DNA of 49,464 bases from the IMG/VR virus record IMGVR_UViG_3300001683_001646, positions 1-49,464 of that record; one strand, 5' to 3'. The notes beneath the pieces are model-generated. The model made no database searches. It was not told the DNA's origin and was given only the letters and a program-made list of their open reading frames with translations. The DNA is from a virus. This document shows positions 1 to 7,375 of the stretch, one piece after another; the stretch's first letter is position 1; each line of letters opens with the position of its first letter. A program made the translations under genes and the position numbers.

Positions 1-1
1 C

Positions 2-106
2 GGAGGCCGGCCCACCCCCGCAGGCGTCGACGCTAGCCTGAGCATGGATGGGGACGCTGCGTACAGCCCTGTAGCGGGTGGAGATGACTTGGAGCGGCCG
101 CAGTGA
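2..106 (+). CDS. C-terminal end of an unknown protein (partial)
   Basis: The window opens inside an open frame of 34 codons that ends in TGA at 104-106. It has no start in the window. The residues are Gly/Ala/Asp/Pro-rich (it ends DDLERPQ) and the DNA is more GC-rich than the genes that follow. No family is recognisable from so short a piece. The frame is plausible because it is open to the window edge and the polymerase gene starts 50 nt later on the same strand, but it could also be chance. Confidence 0.4.
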   Translation, partial: GGRPTPAGVDASLSMDGDAAYSPVAGGDDLERPQ

Positions 107-155
107 ATTTCGAAATTATCATGTACATTGACCTCGTGAAGACTTATAAGTTAGC

Positions 156-1379
156 ATGCAAGTTTGCATCTCAAAGTACATTCTTGGTACCGACAAGCAT
201 CTGATCTTTAGTAAAGCTGAGGACCTGTATAGCTGGTCTCCCGAGATCCCAGAAAACGCTTGGTTCTACGGTAACGCACCTGACTATGACAGATCGCTAA
301 ACGATCTATGTCTTCTTTTTAATGTGACGCCCAGAGTGACGCCACCAGAGAAATATGTCAGATCATTTACAGAAGTCGGCATGCCCGGCGGTCTCTCTGT
401 ACCTTGGCATCTTGTACTACCACACGATGAGTTCAGAAAGTATATTTCTAGCCTTCTGGGTGACCTCCAGAGATCCCTTAATGAGCTCAATGATACAACA
501 TACTGCGAAAAGTTTCTAAGCAACAGAAGGGCTCTGACATCATTGTACGATAGTCACATAGATATAGACCTTCTTAATCATTATACCACAAGTGAGGTCA
601 ATCCTACACTTCTCTCTACGTTAAAAAGCTTCACACCTGATGACACCGGCCGATTAAAGAAACCGGTTTATCAACAGGGCTCAACTGGAAGGACAACTGT
701 GAAACGTGGGCCCAAGATCTTAACACTAAAGAGGGCCCACCGAGAGATTATTAAGTCCAGGTACAAGGGCGGCAAGATAGTTCAATTAGACTACTCTTCT
801 CTCGAGCCTCGAATCATGCTAGCGATAGCAGAAAAGAAGGTCCAGGGAGATATCTATAATGACATAGCTTCAAAAGTCAAGTTGAACCTAGACAGGACCA
901 AGCTCAAGATGGCCGTTATGGGAGCACTATATGGAATTTCATCACCGAAACTCCAGGGACTACTACCCAATTCTATTGATGCTTCAGAAGTACTTGATCA
1001 AATCAGGCAGGTGTTTGGAATCAATTCTTTAGCCAACAAGCTAAAAAAAGAATGTGTTGCTAATGGAAGGATTGTCAATCATTTCGGCCGCCCATTATAC
1101 TTTTCAAGATGCGATGACCACTTGCTTGTAAGCCACTATGTTCAGTCTACAGGCGTAGATGTATGTCTATCTGGGTTTAGTCGTATCATTGACTTCATCA
1201 AGCAAGCCAAGATGAAAACAGTTCCAATCTTTCTAATTCATGATGCACTTCTGCTTGATGTCCCACCTGACGAGATAGATAAGCTTGACCTGCTTAAAGA
1301 CACTGGGTCTTTAATTGATGGATTTGATGTGTCATTTCCTCTTAACGCTAGTGATGTTTTGGGCGAAAGTTTTACTTAA
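156..1379 (+). CDS. Family A DNA polymerase, polymerase domain only
   Basis: Template-directed DNA synthesis enzyme of the Pol I/T7 type. All palm and fingers motifs are visible: the TGR motif near residues 177-181, motif A DYSSLEPRI at 212-220 with catalytic D212, motif B RTKLKMAVMGALYG at 247-260 with R247, K251 and Y259, and motif C LIHDALL with H362 and D363. At 407 residues it is about the size of the thumb-palm-fingers region alone. The 3'-5' exonuclease domain is absent and is not seen upstream in the window. Two oddities: motif C is HDA instead of HDE, and the residue equivalent to E. coli Phe762 is Met255. An in-frame TAA at 147-149 limits the start to ATG 156, which has no clear ribosome binding site. 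It may be the replicative or a repair/gap-filling enzyme, since a DnaE-type polymerase is also encoded at 35.3 kb. Confidence 0.9.
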   Translation: MQVCISKYILGTDKHLIFSKAEDLYSWSPEIPENAWFYGNAPDYDRSLNDLCLLFNVTPRVTPPEKYVRSFTEVGMPGGLSVPWHLVLPHDEFRKYISSLLGDLQRSLNELNDTTYCEKFLSNRRALTSLYDSHIDIDLLNHYTTSEVNPTLLSTLKSFTPDDTGRLKKPVYQQGSTGRTTVKRGPKILTLKRAHREIIKSRYKGGKIVQLDYSSLEPRIMLAIAEKKVQGDIYNDIASKVKLNLDRTKLKMAVMGALYGISSPKLQGLLPNSIDASEVLDQIRQVFGINSLANKLKKECVANGRIVNHFGRPLYFSRCDDHLLVSHYVQSTGVDVCLSGFSRIIDFIKQAKMKTVPIFLIHDALLLDVPPDEIDKLDLLKDTGSLIDGFDVSFPLNASDVLGESFT

Positions 1380-1447
1380 TTGATTGAAACATTGCTCTGT
1401 GTTGTGATAATTACATCTAGATAATCTCTATGATTAGGAGAAATAAA

Positions 1448-1678
1448 ATGAAGATCAACAGACGACAGCTGAGAAATCTTATTGCTGAAGAGATGAAGAA
1501 AACCACAGACTTAGCAATTGCTCATGATGATACAGCAGATGTAAAAGCACAGGAAGACACTTGGGCCGGAGGACAGAATATCCACTGGGACAAGAATCAT
1601 ACCGATGATCTAATAGAAGCCATGACGTCAGAAGAGCTTAGAAATTTTGTTCTTTCTGAGCTTAAAAGCCTCGTTTAA
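1448..1678 (+). CDS. Small protein with the amphipathic tag at both ends
   Basis: A 76-residue protein with no recognised fold. ATG 1448 is preferred over ATG 1430 because AGGAG at 1436-1440 lies 7 nt upstream of it. The N-terminus (INRRQLRNLIAEEM) and the C-terminus (SEELRNFVLSELKSL) both carry the short amphipathic helix seen in ten other proteins of this window. The middle is polar, with several His, Trp, Asp and Asn residues. Function is unknown. By analogy with T4 internal head proteins it could be a small capsid core or packaged protein, but that is inference. Confidence 0.7.
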   Translation: MKINRRQLRNLIAEEMKKTTDLAIAHDDTADVKAQEDTWAGGQNIHWDKNHTDDLIEAMTSEELRNFVLSELKSLV

Positions 1679-1724
1679 TTTGTAAATCTTCCTATGACAC
1701 ATTACCTTTTAAAAGGAGGTAATT

Positions 1725-2312
1725 TTGAGTCAAGTAAATGCGGAAAAGATCCAAAGTAATTTTGATCTCTTCTATAAACTAAGTCAGAAGGATGAAGCAC
1801 GATCAGAGCTTTACTCTTTCTTTATTGAAACATTGGGTGATCGTTTGGCTTTGTGCCCGTACAGCGGCCGCGAGGAGTATGGCTGGGCCCAGCCCGGTGG
1901 TCTTATTGAGTATTCTCTAAGTGTACTTAATGGATTACGAAGGGAAAATGATGCCCATGGTTTGGGACTGTCTGTAAGCTCCATGATCACGGCATCGCTT
2001 TTCCATGCAATTGGAAAAGCGGGTGATTTAGAAGATGATCTATTTGTGCCCGAAGATTCTCAGTGGCATCAAGAAAAGTTAGGTCAATTTTATAAGTACA
2101 ATGAAAAGATTGGAAAGATGACTGTTGAACATAGATCAGTCTGGCTGCTTAATCAAATAGGTGCACGACTTTCGAGAGAGGAGTATCTAGCAATTCTTTT
2201 GAGTGCAGGAGCACTTTCTGAAGAAAGCAAGTTCTATTTAAATTCTCAACCAGTACTTTCTATCGCGCTAAATAATGCCATAAGAATGACGTTAGCGCTA
2301 AAAGACCGATAA
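1725..2312 (+). CDS. HD-domain-like protein with degenerate metal site
   Basis: A 195-residue helical protein. It starts at TTG 1725, behind a perfect AAGGAGG at 1713-1719. The order GGLIEYSL (58-65), SLFHAIGKAGD (91-101), DSQWHQEKLGQFYKYNE (111-127) and HRSVWLL (136-142) matches the layout of phage HD-domain hydrolases, which act on nucleotides or phosphoesters through a metal bound by His and His-Asp. Here the first His position is Tyr63 and the signature HD is His94-Ala95. Two expected metal ligands are therefore missing, and the protein may be a non-catalytic relative with a binding or regulatory role. The family call rests on motif spacing only. Confidence 0.6.
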   Translation: MSQVNAEKIQSNFDLFYKLSQKDEARSELYSFFIETLGDRLALCPYSGREEYGWAQPGGLIEYSLSVLNGLRRENDAHGLGLSVSSMITASLFHAIGKAGDLEDDLFVPEDSQWHQEKLGQFYKYNEKIGKMTVEHRSVWLLNQIGARLSREEYLAILLSAGALSEESKFYLNSQPVLSIALNNAIRMTLALKDR

Positions 2313-2331
2313 CTAAAGGATATTTATCTTC

Positions 2332-2859
2332 ATGCCACGTTCAGCAGAATTTCATATAAGTCCTGGAACCTACGCCGGCGGACGCCGACCAATCTATGTA
2401 GGCACTGGGGGTGATCCTTCTGCACCAGCTTCGTCGACTGCTACGATACCCAGGTCCCTCAAGGGAGCATTAGACCCAGACTGCGATGACGAGTTATTCG
2501 ACTGCCCAGGCAAAGAAATGGAAGAGGAAGAAGAAATGGCTGAAGCATTGATAAGAGAATTCGTTAGAAGCATTCTTCTCATGGAGAAAAAAGAAGAGAT
2601 AATAGACGAAGATGAGCTACCTGAGGATGAAGAGTCCGAGGTAGACGAGATCAATGCGATAGGAATGGGCGGGGGAGCAGGCGTTTCAAGAGGCACTATC
2701 AGAGGTGTTAATCTTCCTTTGGGAATGTCTCCTCCATCACACGGTAGAAAAAGAAGATCACCTGCCGAAGCAGCAGGGAGTGGGTTTGGTGGAGCCAAGC
2801 CTTACATGCCCGGGAAGAAGAAATCAAAGGGCAAAAAGAAAAGACGTAAGTCTAAATAA
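2332..2859 (+). CDS. Low-complexity protein with internal amphipathic tag
   Basis: A 175-residue protein of unknown function. An N-terminal Gly/Pro/Ser-rich region is followed by an acidic stretch (about 61-69), the shared amphipathic helix at 73-85 (LIREFVRSILLME), another acidic block (about 86-105), a Gly-rich region, and a strongly basic Lys/Arg C-terminus from about 150 to the end. The composition suggests a disordered, nucleic-acid-contacting protein, perhaps a head-core or packaged component. It lies between the HD-like gene and the SSB gene. Confidence 0.65.
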   Translation: MPRSAEFHISPGTYAGGRRPIYVGTGGDPSAPASSTATIPRSLKGALDPDCDDELFDCPGKEMEEEEEMAEALIREFVRSILLMEKKEEIIDEDELPEDEESEVDEINAIGMGGGAGVSRGTIRGVNLPLGMSPPSHGRKRRSPAEAAGSGFGGAKPYMPGKKKSKGKKKRRKSK

Positions 2860-2930
2860 AAATTTGTACAACTAAGCACAACAAGATATACTGTATAGCA
2901 ATTAAACATTTGCACATTAAGGAGTTAAAA

Positions 2931-3725
2931 ATGGCAATTGATCTCGACGCAATTAGGAAGAAGCTGAGTCAGCTTTCTGGTAACAGTTCAAAGCGCAACA
3001 CTATGTGGCGCCCACAGGAAGGTGAGGAGCACACTGTTCGTTTGCTTTCTTTCCAAGATAATGACGGGCAACCTTTTAAGGAACGTTATTTCTATTATAA
3101 TATTGGAAACAACCCGGGTCTTCTCGCACCCTATCAGTTTGGTAGTCCTGATCCAATTCAGGAGCTGATTACTAAGCTCCGTGATGATGGTTCTAAGGAG
3201 TCTTATGAACTGGCAAAGAAGCTCTATCCTAAGATGCGTAGCTACGCCCCTGTAGTCGTCCGCGGAGAGGAAGATAGAGGCGTACGTCTCTGGGCTTTTG
3301 GTAAGACTGTTTATCAGTCGCTACTTAACATCATGCTTGATGAAGACTACGGAGATATTACTGACCCCACTGAGGGTCGAGATATCAAGGTTGTTTGCAA
3401 TAAGCCCCCTGGTCGCATGTGGGCAATGACCGAAGTTCGCCCAAGAGGTAAGGATTCAATGCTGTCATCTGATAAGGCACAATCCACCGGATGGATTCAA
3501 AGTATTCCAGATCTAGATGATATGTTCACTTGCAAGACTTACGAAGAACTTGAGAAAATTGTTAACGATTGGCTCAACGGTGACGATGAAGCTGATGATT
3601 CTGAAGGAACCGAGTACAATACTACTACTGCTTCTGCTCCAACTACGACTACTACGTCTGATAGTTCTACAGATGCCAGCTATAAGTCTCTTGATGATGC
3701 CTTTGCTGATCTAGAAACAATGTGA
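2931..3725 (+). CDS. Single-stranded DNA-binding protein, T4 gp32-like
   Basis: A 264-residue protein that coats single-stranded DNA during replication and recombination. The start at ATG 2931 is fixed by AAGGAG at 2918-2923; an in-frame ATG 21 nt upstream is less likely. The N-terminus begins with a short helical segment and then MWRPQEGEEHTVRLL. A core of aromatic and basic residues (RYFYYN, RLWAFGKTVYQ, YGDITDP) follows, as in gp32-like proteins of T4-like and marine phages. A Thr/Ser-rich linker leads to an acidic tail (LDDAFADLETM), the typical protein-recruiting end of phage SSBs. The gene is followed by a strong intrinsic terminator and by uvsX, the partner expected for such an SSB. 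Confidence 0.78.
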   Translation: MAIDLDAIRKKLSQLSGNSSKRNTMWRPQEGEEHTVRLLSFQDNDGQPFKERYFYYNIGNNPGLLAPYQFGSPDPIQELITKLRDDGSKESYELAKKLYPKMRSYAPVVVRGEEDRGVRLWAFGKTVYQSLLNIMLDEDYGDITDPTEGRDIKVVCNKPPGRMWAMTEVRPRGKDSMLSSDKAQSTGWIQSIPDLDDMFTCKTYEELEKIVNDWLNGDDEADDSEGTEYNTTTASAPTTTTTSDSSTDASYKSLDDAFADLETM

Positions 3726-3750
3726 CTTACTAATCTCTTGATTAGCTAAA

Positions 3751-3773
3751 GGACGGCTTCGGCCGTCCTTTTT
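3751..3773 (+). terminator. Intrinsic terminator after the SSB gene
   Basis: A perfect 7-bp stem GGACGGC/GCCGTCC with a TTCG tetraloop is followed directly by TTTTT (3769-3773). It starts 25 nt after the SSB stop codon and separates this highly expressed gene from uvsX. UUCG loops are especially stable, so this is a convincing Rho-independent terminator. Confidence 0.9.
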
Positions 3774-3823
3774 ATTATGAACACTTTGATAAACGCACAT
3801 TAGTATTCAGAAGAGGACTATGA

Positions 3824-5005
3824 ATGGCAAAACGAAAGACGATAACAAGTGAAGAAAAACGAACAGATGATTTTACAGCTGATCTAATAAGCTCTCTTAA
3901 TAAAGAGTTGGGTGAAAGAGTTGCATATAATCTTGCTTATGATGAATCACCAACACATGTCAATAGGTGGATTAGCACAGGATCACAATTGCTTGATTAT
4001 ATTTGTGCAAATCGTCGAAACGGAGGATTACCTGAAGGCAGAATTATAGAGATATTTGGTCCACCCTCAATTGGTAAGTCCCATATTGCAACACAGATTG
4101 CTAGAAGTACACAGCATATGGGGGGTATTGTTGTTTATATTGACACAGAGAACGCAACCTCTGTTGATAATTTAAAAATGCTTGGTATCAATGTCTCTAA
4201 TAGATTTGTATACGTAGATACTCACTGCACAGAAGAAGTATTATCAATCGCAGAAGCTACTATCATGAAAGCCAAGGCCATGGACAAAAATATCCCGGTG
4301 ACAATTGTTTGGGACTCCGTCGCGGCGTCCTCTCCAAAGGCAGAGTTACTAGGAGACTACGATAAGGAGTCTATAGGCCTCCAAGCTAGGGCAATTTCTA
4401 AGGGTATGCGAAAGATTACAGGTGTTATAGCAAATCAAAACGTGCTATTCGTAATTCTTAATCAGATCAGAACCAAGATTGGTGTTATGTATGGAGATCC
4501 TGATACAACTCCGGGCGGAAAGGCAATACCCTTTCATGCCTCAACACGTATTAAGCTAGGTGCAGGGCAACAAATCAAAGACGGAGACGATGTAATTGGT
4601 ATTCACGTGTCTGCTAAAACGATCAAGAATAAGGTTGCGCCACCTTTTAGAAAGATTAACTTTGAGATTCACTTTGGTGTAGGTATCAAAGAGCACGAGC
4701 AAGTCTTTGATGTACTTAGAAAACATGGCCCTGAAATCATTGACGGAAAAGAACTTACTATTGCCGGTACCGGCGCATGGAAGACGTTTACTGTCGTAGA
4801 TGCTAAGACCGGGGAAATAGTAATAGAGAAAAAGTTTCATAAACAGTCTTTCGATGAAGTGATGTCAAATCCCGAGTACGCAAGTTATATAAATGATTTA
4901 CTTGAAGTAGTAATGGTTAAAAAGATGGCAGGCCAGGAATATGATATAGACCCAGAATCATATGAAGAAATAAGGGCTATTGCAATGGACGGGGCTATCA
5001 AATAA
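3824..5005 (+). CDS. uvsX: UvsX/RecA-like recombinase
   Basis: A 393-residue strand-exchange ATPase that forms filaments on single-stranded DNA. The Walker A motif GPPSIGKS lies at 79-86, the strand after it ends in YIDTENAT, and a Walker B-like strand reads TIVWDSVAA. LNQIRTKIGVMYGDPDTTPGG matches the RecA L2/MAW-type region. The first 60 residues are an N-terminal extension before the ATPase core. Its position between the SSB and the 5' nuclease/helicase is that of a T4-like recombination-dependent replication module. The next gene starts directly after its stop codon, which points to translational coupling. Confidence 0.9.
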   Translation: MAKRKTITSEEKRTDDFTADLISSLNKELGERVAYNLAYDESPTHVNRWISTGSQLLDYICANRRNGGLPEGRIIEIFGPPSIGKSHIATQIARSTQHMGGIVVYIDTENATSVDNLKMLGINVSNRFVYVDTHCTEEVLSIAEATIMKAKAMDKNIPVTIVWDSVAASSPKAELLGDYDKESIGLQARAISKGMRKITGVIANQNVLFVILNQIRTKIGVMYGDPDTTPGGKAIPFHASTRIKLGAGQQIKDGDDVIGIHVSAKTIKNKVAPPFRKINFEIHFGVGIKEHEQVFDVLRKHGPEIIDGKELTIAGTGAWKTFTVVDAKTGEIVIEKKFHKQSFDEVMSNPEYASYINDLLEVVMVKKMAGQEYDIDPESYEEIRAIAMDGAIK

Positions 5006-5959
5006 ATGGCAGATCGTCCCATTCTTTTAATTGATGCATACAATGTTTTCACTAGACATTTTTGTGCAAATCCAACGCTTAATAGACATGGGGAGCCTAT
5101 AGGCGGAGCAGTAGGCTTCTTAAATGGATTAAAAAATATTGTATCTGAAGTGTTTCCCAAGTCTGTGTATGTGATTTGGGAAGGTGGAGGATCTTCAAAA
5201 AGAAGAAAGATATTTCCAGACTATAAAAAGAATAAACGACCACAGCGTCTCAATAGATTTTATTCAGAAATTCCCAACACGGTTAATAATAGAAATGGTC
5301 AGGTGACATTTCTCATTGATCTACTTAAAAACACTCCGATCTGTCAGGTTTATGTATCTGATTGTGAAGCAGATGATGTGATCGGTTACTTAGCAAAATA
5401 TACGTTTTCTGATGACAAGTGTGTAATTTATTCTTCTGATAAAGATTTCTATCAACTTGTTTCTGACAGGGTTATGATTTTTTCTCCAACAAGCAAGAAG
5501 TACATTCAGACGGCAGACGTAATTGAAAGATTTGCTATTCATCCACAAAATTTTTGTCAAGCAAGAACATTTTGTGGAGATGCTTCAGACGGAGTCCCAG
5601 GAATAAAAGGTATAGGCTTTAAGGTCCTGGCCAAGCGTTTTCCCGAACTATCATTAGAAGAATTTGTAAGCGTTGAAGATATAATTAAATTAAGTAAGCA
5701 GAGAACACCAAATTCAAAAGTTCAAGCTTATAAAAAAATAGTAGAGTCAGCCAGCGTTGCTCGAAGGAATTGGAAGTTAATGTACCTAGACACAATGAAT
5801 TTAACCGCAACTCAAATTCAAAAGATTAATGGCGTGGTTAATACTTTTGTACCTTCTCGTAATAAAATAGCGATGATGAGAACTTTATCTGTAGAAGGCT
5901 TGCATACTTTTGATATCGATTCTTTGTTTTTATCTTTAAATTTTGCTCTAAGAGGTTAG
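5006..5959 (+). CDS. 5'-3' exonuclease / RNase H (flap nuclease family)
   Basis: A 317-residue metal-dependent 5' nuclease that removes RNA primers and 5' flaps. The visible FEN/T4 RNase H features are an N-terminal ILLIDAYN, a basic KRRKIFPDYKKNKR helical arch, CEADDVIGYL near residue 120, SSDKDFYQL, and the helix-hairpin-helix region GDASDGVPGIKGIG. The acidic metal ligands of both sites are present. The length is close to that of T4 RNase H (305). It starts at the base after the uvsX stop, and the helicase follows with a 1-nt gap, so the three are translated together. Confidence 0.9.
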   Translation: MADRPILLIDAYNVFTRHFCANPTLNRHGEPIGGAVGFLNGLKNIVSEVFPKSVYVIWEGGGSSKRRKIFPDYKKNKRPQRLNRFYSEIPNTVNNRNGQVTFLIDLLKNTPICQVYVSDCEADDVIGYLAKYTFSDDKCVIYSSDKDFYQLVSDRVMIFSPTSKKYIQTADVIERFAIHPQNFCQARTFCGDASDGVPGIKGIGFKVLAKRFPELSLEEFVSVEDIIKLSKQRTPNSKVQAYKKIVESASVARRNWKLMYLDTMNLTATQIQKINGVVNTFVPSRNKIAMMRTLSVEGLHTFDIDSLFLSLNFALRG

Positions 5960-5960
5960 A

Positions 5961-7364
5961 ATGTCCCAAGAGGTCGCAAAGATTCAGTCTTTGCAAAATA
6001 GTAATAGTCAATTTAAACAGTACGGAAAACAATTCCAGGAAAAGATCTTCCAGAGCCTTCTACATGATCATACTTGGGCTGCTCAAATGATTGAAGTAAT
6101 GAGCCCGGAATTCTTTGAATTGAAATATTTGCATTATCTAACTGAGAAATATTTCAAATATCATGAGCGTTATAAGTGTTTTCCAACGCTGGGATTGCTT
6201 GTCAGTATCATACGTGAAGATCTGAGCCAAGGAAATGACGTTGTTTTGAGAGAGCAGATAGTTGAATATCTATATAGAATTAAGTCAAATCCGGACCATG
6301 GTGATCTGCAATATGTAAAGGACAAATCTCTTGATTTTTGTAAGCGCCAGGCGTTCAAAGCAGCACTTCAAGAATCTGTGAATTTAATTCACGATGGTCA
6401 ATTTGAAAATGTGCTTACTATTATGAAAAACGCAGTATCAGTCGGCATGCCGTCTTCAACGGGGCATGATTTCTTTGAAGACATTGAAGCTAGATTTATC
6501 AAGGTTAATCGAAGAGTTTGTCCTACTGGAATGCCAGAGCTGGATAGAAAAGATATACTTAACGGCGGCCTCGGCCGCGGCGAGATTGGCGTTGTCACGG
6601 CCAACACAGGCGTCGGAAAATCTCACTGGCTCGTTGCAATGGGCGCAAATGCTCTTCGTCATGGAAAAAATGTTGTGCACTATACGTTCGAGCTCACAGA
6701 AACAGCTGTAGGTTTAAGGTATGACTCAAATCTTTGCAATATTCCAAGCAATGAAGTGCAAGATAATAAGAATCATGTATTGTCTAAGTATGAAGACAGA
6801 GAGCTGGGTAGACTCATCATCAAAGAGTATCCGACTGGAACAGCAACCGTGCAGACAATTAGAAACCATATTGAAAAATTAAAATTTAAAGAATTTATGC
6901 CCAATTTAATTATAATCGATTACGCAGATATTATGAGATCATCTCGTCAATACGACTCTCTCAGACATGAGCTTAAATTGATTTATGAAGAATTAAGAAA
7001 TTTAGCGATGGAGATGAGTATTCCCGTTTGGACTGCAAGTCAAGCAAACAGAGACTCAGCAAAATCGGACATAGTTGGACTTGAGAATATGGCAGAAGCA
7101 TACGGAAAGGCAATGGTTGCAGATGTAGTTATTTCTCTTTCACGAAAACCAATGGAAAAGTCCTCTGGCGTCGGTCGTCTTTTTGTTGCTAAAAATCGTG
7201 CAGGTCGAGACGGTCTTGTATTTCCAATCAAGATGGACACAGCAAGATCGATAATTGAATTTTTAGATGAAGAAGATCTAGATCTCAGAGAAGTTACAGA
7301 AAATGATGCGAGAACGATGAAAAACTTATTAAAAGCTAAGTGGAAAGAAGTTCAGCAAGATTAG
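5961..7364 (+). CDS. Replicative DNA helicase, DnaB/T4 gp41 type
   Basis: A 467-residue hexameric ring helicase that unwinds the fork 5' to 3'. The N-terminal ~190 residues are helical, as in DnaB/gp41. The RecA-like motor follows: Walker A TANTGVGKS at 213-221, then HYTFELTE (the motif 1a region of gp41), Walker B LIIIDYADIM, the sensor segment VWTASQANRDS, and a late RNRAGRDG arginine region. The length matches gp41 (475). The sequence around Walker A (NGGLGRGEIG) is coded by an unusually GC-rich island containing CGGCCGCGG. Confidence 0.9.
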   Translation: MSQEVAKIQSLQNSNSQFKQYGKQFQEKIFQSLLHDHTWAAQMIEVMSPEFFELKYLHYLTEKYFKYHERYKCFPTLGLLVSIIREDLSQGNDVVLREQIVEYLYRIKSNPDHGDLQYVKDKSLDFCKRQAFKAALQESVNLIHDGQFENVLTIMKNAVSVGMPSSTGHDFFEDIEARFIKVNRRVCPTGMPELDRKDILNGGLGRGEIGVVTANTGVGKSHWLVAMGANALRHGKNVVHYTFELTETAVGLRYDSNLCNIPSNEVQDNKNHVLSKYEDRELGRLIIKEYPTGTATVQTIRNHIEKLKFKEFMPNLIIIDYADIMRSSRQYDSLRHELKLIYEELRNLAMEMSIPVWTASQANRDSAKSDIVGLENMAEAYGKAMVADVVISLSRKPMEKSSGVGRLFVAKNRAGRDGLVFPIKMDTARSIIEFLDEEDLDLREVTENDARTMKNLLKAKWKEVQQD

Positions 7365-7375
7365 TTGGAGTACTC

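Noticed and set aside
103-204. GTG-started frame overlapping the first stop codon and the start of the polymerase
   Set aside because: It is only 33 codons, has no recognisable content and lies mostly inside the polymerase frame.
2394-2798. Long antisense open frames, here and over 12910-13245, 16204-16515, 21106-21378, 45243-45608 and 45717-46265
   Set aside because: They mirror the codon pattern of real + strand genes, lack ribosome binding sites and show low-complexity translations, so they are shadows.
7340-7375. GTG-initiated extension of the ribonucleotide reductase
   Set aside because: It lies inside the helicase end. ATG 7376 has its own ribosome binding site and gives a normal N-terminus.
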